The translations under genes and the position numbers were made by a program. Below are positions 8,460 to 17,495 of a stretch of 64,000 bases of DNA, piece after piece. Where the stretch lies: positions 875,302 to 939,301 of the forward strand of contig NZ_LT964761.1 of the NCBI RefSeq assembly GCF_900240275.1, in the 5' to 3' direction. The DNA is from [Lactobacillus] timonensis. GTDB taxonomy: Bacteria > Bacillota > Bacilli > Lactobacillales > Lactobacillaceae. Each line of letters starts with the position of its first letter. Positions within the stretch are counted from its first letter, which is position 1. A model generated the notes under the pieces. That model saw nothing but the letters and a program-made list of their open reading frames with translations, ran no database searches and was not told the origin of the DNA.

Positions 8460-10217
8460 ATGGGTAATAATCAGCAAAAGATGGTCGAACAACGGCAGCG
8501 TTACGCGCTCTGCAAATATACTGTGGGCGTGGTATCATTTTTTGTCGGCGCCTTGTTATTGGGCGGTACGGCCGGACAAGCCCATGCGGACACCGCGGAT
8601 CAAACGGAAAACAATGTCCCGGTTTCTCAACCAACGACTTCCCCACAACCGGCGGCGCATCAAACGACGACTCCCGCCTCAACGCCGGCAACGACCAGTG
8701 AGCAGCCAGTGACACCCGCAAATCAACAACAGGCAGAACGGGTACAATTTAACGTTGCTGACTGGGGGTACACCAGTAGTAGTGAGGAAATTACCCTGAA
8801 CAGTTATCGCGGGCAAGGAACTGACTATTACCTGCCCAACGCGGCCTCTTTCCGGCGCGCTGGCAAGATTCGGGACGATCAGCGGGTCTTTATCACGCCC
8901 TATTTTATTCGTGACTTAGTCAGAGACAATGGCGGTAATGGCCCAGCAACGAGCATCATGATTGAACACACCACAACCGTCTCCGACCAGTTAGTCGCAA
9001 CTGATTCACCTTGGATGGACACGTTTGCGGACAGTCGACAACTACAGCGGGTCGACCTGGCGGGACTCAATGTTTCACAAGTAAGGTACATGAGCTACCT
9101 CTTTGCCTATGACCCCGTCCTAAAAACCGTTGATGGGCTGGAAAATTGGGACGTGACCAACCTGCGCTACGCATATAACTTTTTTGCCAACGACACTAAT
9201 TTAATCGGCTCGTCAAAGGGCGAACTCGATCTGAGCCGGTGGCAGACGGAGAACCTCTTTGACTGCGATCGGATGTTTTTCCGTTCGGGGGTTCGGCGGG
9301 TCAATGTGTCTAATTGGCATTTAGATAACGGCCACGGCTGAACCTATGAAATGTTTGCCCAGTTGGTCCACCCGGCGACCATTATCATGAATAATTTTAA
9401 TGACGGTAATAAACTGCGGGCGCGTGACTTTGCTGGTGACCAGCCGCTGGTAGTCATGTCCAATATGGATCATTTGTTGGCGCTGAACCAGCAGGATGAT
9501 GGGCACCCCGCCAATACGGTCACCTTTGTTCGTACTAGCGACCACCAGCAGCTTGGCCGGCAACAGCAGCCCTTTGTTTACCGCGATGAACAGGCGTTGA
9601 ACGACCGGTTGACGGCGATTTCCCAATACGCGAATGTTGCCAGTGTCATTCCTGACCAACTCACGCAGGTGGTCCATGACCAGGATGCTACCTGGGTCAA
9701 CGGGAATTCTTATTCTGGCGTTTATGGTAAACTAGCCGGCACATACGCGGTGGCCAACCAGCAATACGGGCGGATCGTTTATGTCGACGCTGATGGTCAG
9801 GTAGTGGCGACTGAACCGGTCAACGGTGACCAACCGGTAACCATTGGCGAGACCGTCGCAATCAATCCCGTCGCTCCAGCAGGCTGGGAACTGGTTGGTG
9901 ACTACCCGCAGGAATACACGGCAACGGCCAGTGGTGACCAGGACGTCCTGATGACGGTTCAAGAAATCGTCACGACGCCAGAAGAGCCGGCTGAAAAACC
10001 ATCAACACCAGTCGTTAAACCGGCAACACCTGGCAATGGGCAGGTCATGGGGACGGTCAACTATCAACCGGCAACCAGTCAGCCGGCATCTGTCGACGCC
10101 CAGCAAACTGCTCGGTTGCCGCAGACTGGCAATGGTCATGGCACGCTGGTGGCCGCTAGCGGGTTGGCAGTCTTGTCACTTTTGGGCTTAGCCGGGCTGA
10201 AGAAAAAACACGAATAG
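8460..10217 (+). pseudogene. LPXTG surface protein with DUF285-like repeats, interrupted by TGA
   Basis: Reading through one in-frame TGA (9339-9341) gives a single protein of about 585 residues. It has a YSIRK-type leader (RYALCKYTVGVVSFF), a low-complexity Thr/Pro/Gln linker, BspA/DUF285-like leucine-rich segments (ENWDVTNLRYAYNF), a MucBP-like segment (YGRIVYVDADGQVVATEPV), a Pro-rich linker and a C-terminal LPQTG with hydrophobic helix and KKKHE tail. Both sides of the stop share one frame, so one substitution explains the break. As given, the product would lack its anchor and be secreted. No other start with a ribosome site is evident for the 3' half. Confidence 0.85.
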
Positions 10218-10265
10218 TAAAAAAGCGGGGTCCCATCATTAGGACTGACAAGGGAGCATGACAAA

Positions 10266-11552
10266 ATGAAGTGGTTGGAAATTGAGATGGAGACGGTCTC
10301 TTTAGGGGCCGTGGCGCTGCCCAACGTCCTCTTTATGACGTATTTTATGCAGCATTCGCGGCAGGCAGTTGCCGCGCTGCCAGTGATCATGTTCTACGTG
10401 ATGGTCAAAACCGTCCCGTATGCCCTCCGTTCCTTTGGCAAGGTGCAAAACCCATTGCGCTTACTACGGTGCAGTTTGGTGGTAGCCTTGCTGGGTGCCT
10501 TGTTAGCGGCGGGGACACCACTGGTGGCTGAAGGCGCCATCATGGTTGGAATGGGACTGGCGAGTGTTCAGCCCGCCTACCAGCAAACGAAGGACCACTT
10601 TAAGCAAACGGGTGCCTGGCCGGCTTTCCGGGCGGGACTGGCAGCCATCGGGTGGTTGCTGGTGGCACTCGTTGTCGGCTTTGTCTTAAGCACGGTCAGT
10701 TTCAGCTGGTTTGCCCTTGAACTAGCGGTGCTGTTAGCCTTAGCAGCCGTCTTTGCCTGGTGGCTGCCGTCCTGGAACGATCAGCCGATCTTCACCGGCC
10801 CCTGGCGGTTACGTCCAGCAATTGCCACCCTGCTGATTTTGTTGATGACGCTGGGTGCCCGGGGATTAAAACAAACTGGGGACCAGCAGCTGATCTGGTT
10901 AACCCTCGCCATGTGGCTGATCATGCTCGGTGGTTTTCCCTGGCTGCAGCGGCGGGTCAATGCTTCCCGCCTCTGGACGTTTTTGACCGGGGCGGTAGTT
11001 AACTTCTTGCTGATCTACGGACTCTTTTATTTTTCCGTGCGCGGTGAATACGGACTGCTGTACGCTTCCTACGGGCTCTTCATTCTTGGAATGGTGGGCG
11101 GCTTCATCGTCTTGCGTCCCCTGCGGAAGTATAGTTGGCTCGTGACCGTGATGATTTTGGCGGCCAGCCTGTTGACGATGATGATTCCCAATTCCTGGTC
11201 TTACTTGGTCGGGATGCTGGTCGCCAGCTGTTGTTGCAGCGTGATCAACACCGCTATTTGGCCGACCTACGCGCGAGATATTCAACTCGCGGGGCACGCC
11301 CGCTTTACGCGCCAGTATTACAACATCCTCGGGTCGATTATTTCCCAAGTGACATTAATCAGCCTGCTGGTCGTCTGCAATTATCTTTTTAACCGCCACA
11401 CTAACCAGCTGCTGGCGGCGTATTACCAACACCGGGCAGTGACCGGGCTTAATGACCCCTTGTGGCTGTCACGGGTTGGCTGCCTGCTCTTCTTGTTGGT
11501 TCTTCTCGCGGTGGCAGTGAGCCAGCAACTGCGGCAGGTTGACAAGGATTAA
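10266..11552 (+). CDS. Polytopic membrane protein, MFS-like
   Basis: 428 residues, almost entirely hydrophobic, about twelve predicted membrane helices with short Arg-rich cytoplasmic loops (PYALRSFGKVQNPLRLLRC, LRPLRKYSW). The topology resembles the major facilitator superfamily, but I see no clear motif A (GRxxDRxGRR). ATG at 10266 follows AAGGGAG by about nine bases. It lies directly ahead of the ABC-F leader, and the TTGACA of that leader lies inside its 3' end. Substrate unknown. Confidence 0.6.
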   Translation: MKWLEIEMETVSLGAVALPNVLFMTYFMQHSRQAVAALPVIMFYVMVKTVPYALRSFGKVQNPLRLLRCSLVVALLGALLAAGTPLVAEGAIMVGMGLASVQPAYQQTKDHFKQTGAWPAFRAGLAAIGWLLVALVVGFVLSTVSFSWFALELAVLLALAAVFAWWLPSWNDQPIFTGPWRLRPAIATLLILLMTLGARGLKQTGDQQLIWLTLAMWLIMLGGFPWLQRRVNASRLWTFLTGAVVNFLLIYGLFYFSVRGEYGLLYASYGLFILGMVGGFIVLRPLRKYSWLVTVMILAASLLTMMIPNSWSYLVGMLVASCCCSVINTAIWPTYARDIQLAGHARFTRQYYNILGSIISQVTLISLLVVCNYLFNRHTNQLLAAYYQHRAVTGLNDPLWLSRVGCLLFLLVLLAVAVSQQLRQVDKD

Positions 11553-11599
11553 GGGATTTTGTTAAGCTGACAATATCGAATATCGGGAGGGATCAACCA

Positions 11600-11611
11600 T
11601 TGAAGTTTTAA
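11600..11611 (+). CDS. Candidate three-codon leader ORF
   Basis: TTG AAG TTT TAA (Met-Lys-Phe) preceded by GGAGGG at 11586-11591, eight bases upstream. The strong ribosome site in front of such a short frame, inside an attenuator leader, suggests a sensing peptide at which a drug-stalled ribosome would change RNA folding. There is no evidence that it is translated. Confidence 0.4.
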   Translation: MKF

Positions 11612-11722
11612 TTCTGTACAAGTTAATGCCGCTAATTTACGATTGGACGTGGATTGGCTGCCCTTGGACAGGATTAAATTCAAATGGCTGAGATACCTCA
11701 AGTGGCGCAGTAGCGTCTTTTT

Positions 11723-11752
11723 GGCCGATCCTGGCAGGGGTCGGCCTTTTTT
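11723..11752 (+). terminator. Intrinsic terminator in the ABC-F leader
   Basis: GGCCGA / TCGGCC stem with a 12-base loop, followed by six T. It lies 27 bases before the ABC-F start codon, so it must be overridden for expression. Confidence 0.75.
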
Positions 11753-11778
11753 CGTCCCGCAAGAAAGGACGTGTGAAC

Positions 11779-13263
11779 ATGACCCAACCAATTACTATTC
11801 GTCACTTAAACTTTGCTTATCCGGGCCAATCGCCACTATTTACCAACTGCCAGTTAGACATCGATAGCAGGTGGAAACTAGGCCTCTTAGGGCGCAACGG
11901 CCGGGGTAAGACCACCTTAATGAAAATTTTGCTCAACCAGTTGCCGTACCAGGGGCAAGTGGTGAGCTAACTACCCTTCCGTTACTTTCCACTGAAGGTC
12001 GTTGACACTGACCAGCTGGCTGGTCAGGCACTGGTATATGCCGCCCAGGATCCGTCACTCGCCGAATGGCAGGTGGAGCGGGAGCTGGGGATGATGGGTG
12101 TTGATCAGGTTCTGTGCTGGCAGCCGTACGCAACGCTGAGTGATGGGGAGCAGACCAAGCTCCAGTTGGCAGTCCTTTTTGCCCAGCCGCGTGTTTTCTT
12201 ATTGCTGGACGAGCCGACCAACCATTTGGATTACGCCGGGCGCCGACAACTGGCGGATTATTTATGCCACAAGCGGCAGGGTTTCATTATTACTAGCCAT
12301 GACCAGAACTTTTTGGACCAGGTGGTTGACCATTGCCTGGTCATCGATTGTCACCAGTTGGTGCTGACCCACGGGAATTATTCTGCCTATTTTCAGCAGA
12401 AAAAACGCCGCGACCAGGAAGCGCTGGCGAAGAACCGCCAGTTAAAAAGTGAGATCGCCACGCTTCAGCACCGGCGCCAAAAACAACAGCAGTGGGCGCA
12501 GCGCGCTGAGGGCGAGAAACAAAACAATGCCCACGGCGACATGGGCTTTCTGGGAGCAAAGACGGCCCGGTTGATGAAAAAGGCCACTCACACTGGTGCC
12601 CGACTCACGGCCGCCATTGACCAGCGAAAAGGTTTGTTGCAAGAAGTCGAGGTGGCTGACCGCTTACCGTTAAACCTGGTGGCTAGTCACCACCATCAAT
12701 TGCTAGTGGCCCGGGATGCTGCGTTGACGATTGCTGGCCGCCAGCTGTTTGCCCCCGTCAGCTTTCAGGTGGGGCGGCACGACCAGGTTGCCTTGCTCGG
12801 CGAAAATGGGCGGGGAAAGTCCAGCTTGCTGCGGGCCATTATGGGGACCTTTGCCGGACAGGTGACAGGGACGATTCGCTTGGCTGATCAGACCACGGTT
12901 AATCTGGTGCGTCAGAATTACGCGGTTAACCAGGGGACATTGCCAGAGTTTGCCCGCCAACACCACCTGCAGTTGTCAATGCTGCTCAACGTGTTGCGCA
13001 AGTTGGGGATGGATCGCGACACCTTCGTGGTTCCCATCCAGGAAATGAGTATGGGTCAGCAAAAGAAGGTGGAATTAGCCCGGTCACTGCTAATACCAGC
13101 CCAGCTTTACTTGTGGGACGAGCCACTGAATTACCTTGATACCTACAACCAGGCCCAACTAATCCAGCTAGTACAGGAGTTTAAACTACCGCTGCTCTTT
13201 GTCGAACACGACCGCCTCTTTATTGACGCCGTTGCCAGCAAACGCGTCGTCCTGAAAAATTGA
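11779..13263 (+). pseudogene. ABC-F family ATPase (Lsa/Vga-like), interrupted by TAA
   Basis: Two ABC domains and no membrane helices. The first has Walker A GRNGRGKTT, a signature TLSDGEQTK and Walker B LLLDEPTNHLD; the second has GENGRGKSS, MSMGQQKK and YLWDEPLNYLD. A basic linker between them (KKRRDQEALAKNRQLKSE) is the interdomain helix region that reaches into the ribosome in antibiotic-protection ABC-F proteins. An in-frame TAA at 11968-11970 stops translation after 63 residues; the same frame then continues to 13263. A single CAA to TAA change would explain it. ATG at 11779 fits AAAGGA nine bases upstream. Pleuromutilin/lincosamide/streptogramin protection is the likely ancestral role. 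Confidence 0.85.
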
Positions 13264-13296
13264 AAAAAGTTGTGATAATATTTGGCAAAAAATTAC

Positions 13297-13312
13297 TTCA
13301 TTTGGCCAATGA
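13297..13312. promoter_or_regulatory. Short dyad ahead of a small gene
   Basis: TTCATT (13297-13302) and AATGAA (13307-13312) flank a five-base spacer upstream of TAGAAT (13317-13322). Possible operator or chance; low weight. Confidence 0.2.
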
Positions 13313-13345
13313 ATGATAGAATTATCCAATGGAGGTAGTAGGACA

Positions 13346-13540
13346 ATGAGAAAGATGACTAGTAAAGAAGATTTCACTAAGGCACTGTTGGATTATTACC
13401 GAATCTACGGTGTACCACAGGAAAAAGTTGATGCCATTATGACCGCTAACAGTGGTAACCTGGAAACCTACCTAGCGGCTACGCCAGAGCTGATGGCTCG
13501 CAAGTTCTACGAATGGACTTTTGATGAAGAAATGCACTAA
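13346..13540 (+). CDS. Small conserved-looking hypothetical protein
   Basis: 64 residues, acidic at the end (FDEEMH), predicted helical, no membrane segment or Cys. ATG at 13346 follows GGAGG (13331-13335) with AGGA closer in, and a terminator follows directly, so it is a stand-alone small gene. The pattern LLDYYRIYGVPQEKVDAIM suggests a small helical domain. I do not recognise the family. Confidence 0.6.
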   Translation: MRKMTSKEDFTKALLDYYRIYGVPQEKVDAIMTANSGNLETYLAATPELMARKFYEWTFDEEMH

Positions 13541-13548
13541 TGAGCAAG

Positions 13549-13578
13549 CACTCGCTGGGTAAGCAGCGGGTGTTTTTT
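13549..13578 (+). terminator. Terminator after the small gene
   Basis: CACTCGCTG (13549-13557) pairs with CAGCGGGTG (13564-13572) around GGTAAG, followed by six T. Confidence 0.85.
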
Positions 13579-13598
13579 ATTGGAGAGGGGGGAAAGCC

Positions 13599-14048
13599 AT
13601 GGAATGGTTTGACCAGTCTTTTGACGAACTGACCCGTGATGACTTGTTTGACATTTTGAAAGTACGGGCGGCGGTCTTTAACGATGAACAAAAGAGTTAC
13701 TGGCTTGATCCGGATGATAATGACCCACGAGCTCACCACGTGTGGGCGGTGGCTAATGGGCACCTGGTGGCTTACGCTCGTTACTTTGAAGTTGATGGCC
13801 ATGCCACCCTCGGCCGGGTGCTGGTTGTGCCCCAGTTCCGTCACCAGGGACTAGCCAAGGACTTGATGACTCACGTGTTGGCTGGCATTAAACAACACTA
13901 CGGTCGCTTGCCGATTGTGATTCACGCCCAGCTTTATGTGCAAGCGTTGTACGAGCAATACGGGTTTCAAGCAGTGGGGAAGGTCTTCCTCGAGGCCCAG
14001 CGGCAACACATTAAAATGGTTCACCAGCCATTGTTGACCAGAAAATAA
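13599..14048 (+). CDS. GNAT family N-acetyltransferase, ElaA-like
   Basis: 149 residues. The start FDELTRDDLFDILKVRAAVF and the acetyl-CoA loop VVPQFRHQGLAKDLM (R-x-x-G-x-A) place it in the GNAT superfamily near ElaA. IHAQLYVQALYEQYGF matches the ElaA C-terminus, where A/Y-x-x-YGF closes the fold. Start ATG 13599 follows GGAGAGGGGG. Substrate unknown; usually a stand-alone gene of uncertain role. Confidence 0.85.
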   Translation: MEWFDQSFDELTRDDLFDILKVRAAVFNDEQKSYWLDPDDNDPRAHHVWAVANGHLVAYARYFEVDGHATLGRVLVVPQFRHQGLAKDLMTHVLAGIKQHYGRLPIVIHAQLYVQALYEQYGFQAVGKVFLEAQRQHIKMVHQPLLTRK

Positions 14049-14090
14049 GGCCGCCAAGCAGATTTTGGACGCAAAGGAATGAAAACGTTA

Positions 14091-15326
14091 ATGAAGTGGA
14101 AGAAGATAATTGGCCTGGTCCTGACAACGTGCCTGATAGCAATGGTCGTTAATTTGCACCAGGCAGCCGCCGCGATGATTAATAGTCGGGCGGCGATGCT
14201 CGTCGATGCTGAGACGGGGCAGGTTATCTACCAGCAAAACGCCGATCAGCAGTTGCCGGTGGCGTCAGTCAGCAAGTTGCTGGCGGCCTGCGTAATTGAA
14301 GACGAAATTGCTTCCCACCAGCTTCACTGGCAGCAAAAAGTGAAGATTAATAAGGCGGTGGCAGCCGTATCGTGTGACCCCAACTACTCGGCCATTGGGC
14401 TGCAAGCGGGGCAGTCGTACACGGTGCGCGACCTGTTTGATGCGATGCTGGTTAAGTCTGCGGATGGGGCGGCACTAGCCTTGTCGACGGCTAACGGTGG
14501 CACCATCAAGCAGTTTAATGCCAAGATGGCGAAAAAAGCGCGCCAAATCGGACTGAAAGACGTGAAAGTGGTTAACGCGGTCGGGCTGCGGAATGGTGAT
14601 TTGAAGCAACTCCGGCAGCCTAAAATAGGCAAAAATGCGGAAAACGCCATGAGTGCTCGCGACGTGGTAATCTTGACCCGCTATTTGCTGAAACATTACC
14701 CGTCGATTCTCCATGTCACCAGCCGCCCACAGCAAAACTTTACGATTGCGTCGGGACAAGTAGTGACGGCTGACAATTCCAACCAGATGCTGCCAGGCAA
14801 ACCGTATGTAGTCCCCAACGTGGTCATTGATGGGTTGAAGACCGGGACCTCCGACCAGGCGGGTGCTTGTTTTGTCAGCACCGGGACCTACCAGGGACGG
14901 CGGCTAATTACCGTGGTACTGGGGGCTAACCGGAACGATCCGGGCGACCGCTTTGTGCAAACCCAGCGCCTCTACCAGTACCTGCAAACCGGGGTGCGGC
15001 TGAAGACGTTAACGCTAAGCCACGGACAAGCAGTTAAGCAAGTGGCAAAGGGGAATAAACGGCAGGTCACGGTCAAGACCGCGCCCTTGGCGGTGTGGCA
15101 GCCGGTCAAAGAACACCAGACACCCACACTGCACACGCATTATCGCGCGTCACTGCTTGATCGGCGGGGCCGGGGAGTGGCACCCATTAAAAAAGGTCAG
15201 CGACTGGGATCGGGGACCATCAACGGGAAAGCGCTCCAAACGGGTGACCACCAGCCATTGACCTTTACCCTGTCGAGTCAGCAAAACGGCAAACGGCTGG
15301 GCTTCTGGCAACGGTTGTTTAATTAG
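14091..15326 (+). CDS. Serine-type D-Ala-D-Ala carboxypeptidase (DacA/PBP5 family)
   Basis: About 411 residues. A signal peptide (KKIIGLVLTTCLIAMVV) is followed by the penicillin-binding fold: SVSK is the catalytic SxxK, KSADGAA takes the SxN place with Asp instead of Asn, and GLKTGTSDQAG holds the KTG. It trims the stem pentapeptide of peptidoglycan outside the membrane. The C-terminal part is the PBP5-associated beta domain. ATG at 14091 is preferred because AAGGA ends 12 bases upstream; an ATG at 14079 abuts the ribosome site. A bidirectional terminator follows. Confidence 0.87.
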   Translation: MKWKKIIGLVLTTCLIAMVVNLHQAAAAMINSRAAMLVDAETGQVIYQQNADQQLPVASVSKLLAACVIEDEIASHQLHWQQKVKINKAVAAVSCDPNYSAIGLQAGQSYTVRDLFDAMLVKSADGAALALSTANGGTIKQFNAKMAKKARQIGLKDVKVVNAVGLRNGDLKQLRQPKIGKNAENAMSARDVVILTRYLLKHYPSILHVTSRPQQNFTIASGQVVTADNSNQMLPGKPYVVPNVVIDGLKTGTSDQAGACFVSTGTYQGRRLITVVLGANRNDPGDRFVQTQRLYQYLQTGVRLKTLTLSHGQAVKQVAKGNKRQVTVKTAPLAVWQPVKEHQTPTLHTHYRASLLDRRGRGVAPIKKGQRLGSGTINGKALQTGDHQPLTFTLSSQQNGKRLGFWQRLFN

Positions 15327-15338
15327 TCAGACAAAAAT

Positions 15339-15378
15339 AATGACCGCGAGTGTCCTTGAGACGCTGGCGGTCATTTTA
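15339..15378. terminator. Bidirectional terminator
   Basis: AATGACCGC (15339-15347) and GCGGTCATT (15367-15375) with flanking A-rich and T-rich tracts, shared by the convergent carboxypeptidase and hydrolase genes. Confidence 0.8.
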
Positions 15379-15390
15379 TGCTGTTTTGCT

Positions 15391-16137
15391 TTAGTCGGTT
15401 AAAAACTTGGTGACGAGTGAGACTACTGCTGGGCGCCGGGAACCATCAAACAGGTGGCCTTCTCCCTCAATCAGGTGCAGCTGGCTGTCCGGCAGAATTA
15501 CGTTGTACTTTTGCGAGGTCGCCGGAGCAACGACCTGGTCAGTCGTCCCGTGGATGAGGAGGACGGGATTGGCGAAGTGCTGGGCCGTCTCATAAATGGG
15601 AAGCAGCTGGGCTGTCCGGAAGTAGTCGCCGCCAACTGGCCAGCCACTCACGTCCACTTCAGCGGGAATGTGCTGCGGGTCATAAGTGGCCCCCTGACAA
15701 ACACCAGCGAGAGCATCGTCCTTCAGGGTAGCAGCTGGCGCTAGCAAGACGACTTTATCAATCACGTCCCGGTAGTAGGCAGCGAGTATCGAGGCAACGA
15801 CGCCTCCCTGGGAGTGACCCACTAAATAAATGTGGCGGGGCTTGATCTGCTGGCGGACAAAGTCGATCACCCGCATCCCGTCGAGGATTTCACCGAGAAC
15901 GGTCATGTCGACAAAGCGGCCGTCACTCTTGCCACAGCCGGCAAAGTCAAACCGCAGGGTCGGCAACCCGGCCTGGTTGAGCACTTTGGCAACGGTGGGC
16001 AGGATTTTGTGCTCGTCATAGCCGAGGTCGCCCTTAAAACCGTGCATGAGAATCGCAAGTGAGTCGTTTTCTAAGCTCGTGGTCCTTTCGAGGAGGGTGT
16101 GGAGCTTGAGCTGCTCGCGTTCAATCGTTAATTCCAT
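15391..16137 (-). CDS. Alpha/beta hydrolase (serine aminopeptidase S33-type)
   Basis: 248 residues. LMHGFKGD is the oxyanion-side HG motif, GHSQGG the nucleophile elbow with catalytic Ser, LIHGTTDQVV carries the acid, and GEGHLFDG the catalytic His near the end. This order is typical of small cytoplasmic S33 esterases and monoacylglycerol-lipase-like enzymes; cinnamoyl esterases of lactobacilli have the same architecture, so feruloyl-ester hydrolysis is possible but unproven. Start ATG 16137 follows GGAGGA. Single gene, divergent from the TauE gene. Confidence 0.85.
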   Translation of the reverse strand: MELTIEREQLKLHTLLERTTSLENDSLAILMHGFKGDLGYDEHKILPTVAKVLNQAGLPTLRFDFAGCGKSDGRFVDMTVLGEILDGMRVIDFVRQQIKPRHIYLVGHSQGGVVASILAAYYRDVIDKVVLLAPAATLKDDALAGVCQGATYDPQHIPAEVDVSGWPVGGDYFRTAQLLPIYETAQHFANPVLLIHGTTDQVVAPATSQKYNVILPDSQLHLIEGEGHLFDGSRRPAVVSLVTKFLTD

Positions 16138-16208
16138 CTTGTCATTCCTCCATGATCATTGAGCTAGTTCATATTATATCCCAGCGGCTAAATTCGACCA
16201 AAATAGTC

Positions 16209-16245
16209 TTGACGATTTCCCGCAAGCATGCGATGGTAATCGCAT
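16209..16245 (+). promoter_or_regulatory. Possible promoter with operator-like dyad
   Basis: TTGACG (16209-16214) precedes a perfect 7-base inverted repeat, ATGCGAT (16228-16234) and ATCGCAT (16239-16245), spaced by GGTA and overlapping the -10 position. It could bind a regulator of the TauE gene. Confidence 0.35.
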
Positions 16246-16268
16246 CGGTAATTGAGGAGGACTTTATT

Positions 16269-17042
16269 TTGTTGCATTGGCCATTGTTGTGGAAATTTAT
16301 TTACCTGGTTCTCGGCGGCGTGGTTTCCGGCGTTCTCTCGTCGGCCGCTTCCTTTGCCTCGCTAGCGTCGTATCCCTTGCTGCTGAGCGTGGGGATCCCG
16401 CCCGTTTTTGCGAACGTCACCAACGACGCGGCGCTGATCTGGAATATGCCGGGAGCGGTATTGTCATCTATCCGGGAGTTGCACGGCCACTGGCGGTTGG
16501 TGCGCTTTTACTCCCTCTTCACGATGGCGGGCGCGGCCATCGGCTGTTACCTCCTGCTGAAGTTTCCTAGTGGTGTTTTTGAAAAGGTCGTGCCCTTTTT
16601 CATCCTCCTGGCGGGAATCATGGTTTACCAGACCAGCAAGCGGAAAGTTGTCGATAAGCCCCAGGCCGTTACCGGTGGTCGGAAATTGCTTTACGTGGTA
16701 CTGTTGCTGGTCAACGGCGTGTACGGTGGTTACTTTGGGGCGGCGTCAGGGATCATTACCCTGGTGATTTTAACCTACCTGACGAATAAGGATTTCGTGG
16801 TCGTCAATGCGATTAAAAACGTCGTTGGTGGGGTGGCCAACCTGACGGCACTGATCATTTACATGTTTGCTTCCAAAATTTACTGGAACGCCGCCATTCC
16901 GATGGCGGTGGGGATGTTTATTGGCGGTTATCTGGGGCCGAAAATTGTTCGGCATGTCCCGCAGAAGGGGATGGAGCAGTTCATCGCTTTCCTGGCGGTG
17001 GTTCAGGCAGCCTACTTCTTTTGGCAAGCCTATTTTAAGTAA
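16269..17042 (+). CDS. TauE/SafE family anion exporter-like permease
   Basis: About 257 residues, eight predicted membrane helices in two homologous halves. Signature segments are LGGVVSGVLSSAASFASL in the first half and NGVYGGYFGAASGI in the second. The family moves sulfite, sulfonates or related organic anions. TTG at 16269 is chosen because GAGGAGG ends eight bases upstream and the product then has the usual family length; in-frame ATGs upstream at 16152 and 16230 would put the promoter and dyad inside the gene. Confidence 0.8.
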   Translation: MLHWPLLWKFIYLVLGGVVSGVLSSAASFASLASYPLLLSVGIPPVFANVTNDAALIWNMPGAVLSSIRELHGHWRLVRFYSLFTMAGAAIGCYLLLKFPSGVFEKVVPFFILLAGIMVYQTSKRKVVDKPQAVTGGRKLLYVVLLLVNGVYGGYFGAASGIITLVILTYLTNKDFVVVNAIKNVVGGVANLTALIIYMFASKIYWNAAIPMAVGMFIGGYLGPKIVRHVPQKGMEQFIAFLAVVQAAYFFWQAYFK

Positions 17043-17045
17043 AAC

Positions 17046-17080
17046 AAAACCAGCGTCGTGATGAAGGGCGCTGGTTTTTC
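17046..17080. terminator. Bidirectional terminator
   Basis: AAAACCAGCG (17046-17055) pairs with CGCTGGTTTT (17069-17078), T-rich on both strands; serves the convergent TauE and OsmC genes. Confidence 0.85.
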
Positions 17081-17081
17081 G

Positions 17082-17495
17082 TTAGGCAAGATGAATATTC
17101 ATTTCGATGCCGCCTTCGAGTGACTCGTGGACGGTGCAGACTTGGAGAATCCGCTCAAAGAGCTTTTGCTTTTCAGCGGCTGTTAAGTCGCAGTCAAAGC
17201 TGACGGTCGTGTCAATCCGCGAGACCTTCGAACGCCCCTTGCCCAGACTGACCGTTTCACCACTTGAACTGACCTTGAGGTTGTGCAGGTCAATGTGGCG
17301 GTTATTCGCCACCGCCCGGGCTGAAATGGCCAGGCAGCTGTTGAGTGCAGCAATCAGGTACTGGACAGGGTTGGGACCAGCATCAGTCCCCTTGGCAATG
17401 ACAGGCTCATCAGCCATAAATTGATGATTACCGGCGTGGTTCATTACTTGGTAGCCCGCGGGACGCATTTCTGAATTGATAAGGTATTTTGACAT
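17082..17495 (-). CDS. OsmC family protein
   Basis: 137 residues, complete OsmC/Ohr fold. AALNSCLAISARAV carries one conserved Cys on the central helix and ILQVCTVHESLEGG the second, the pair used for thiol-dependent peroxide reduction in Ohr/OsmC enzymes. Soluble cytoplasmic protein. ATG 17495 follows AAGGAGGTCA. The usual role is detoxification of organic hydroperoxides; some YhfA-type members have no proven activity. Confidence 0.85.
   Translation of the reverse strand: MSKYLINSEMRPAGYQVMNHAGNHQFMADEPVIAKGTDAGPNPVQYLIAALNSCLAISARAVANNRHIDLHNLKVSSSGETVSLGKGRSKVSRIDTTVSFDCDLTAAEKQKLFERILQVCTVHESLEGGIEMNIHLA

Larger units (their letters stand above)
11539..11752 (+). promoter_or_regulatory. 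Attenuator leader of the ABC-F gene
   Basis: TTGACA (11539-11544) and a weak TAAGCT (11563-11568) could start a leader of about 200 bases. It contains GGGAGGG, a three-codon ORF, and a strong terminator (GGCCGA 11723-11728 with TCGGCC 11741-11746, then TTTTTT). Upstream CAGGAT (11669-11674) is complementary to ATCCTG (11728-11733) in the terminator, and CTGCC at about 11659-11663 to GGCAG at 11733-11737, so an antiterminator can form instead. Ribosome-dependent attenuation is established for other ABC-F resistance genes; its use here is inferred. Confidence 0.55.

Noticed and set aside
9339-9341. TGA as selenocysteine or tryptophan recoding
   Set aside because: No SECIS-like stem or sel genes are seen, and other genes use TGA as an ordinary stop.
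11627-11692. 21-codon frame in the ABC-F leader
   Set aside because: ATG without a ribosome site; the tripeptide frame upstream fits better.
16152-16268. Longer N-terminus of the TauE protein
   Set aside because: It would place the promoter and dyad inside the gene and lacks a ribosome site; TTG 16269 fits the family length.
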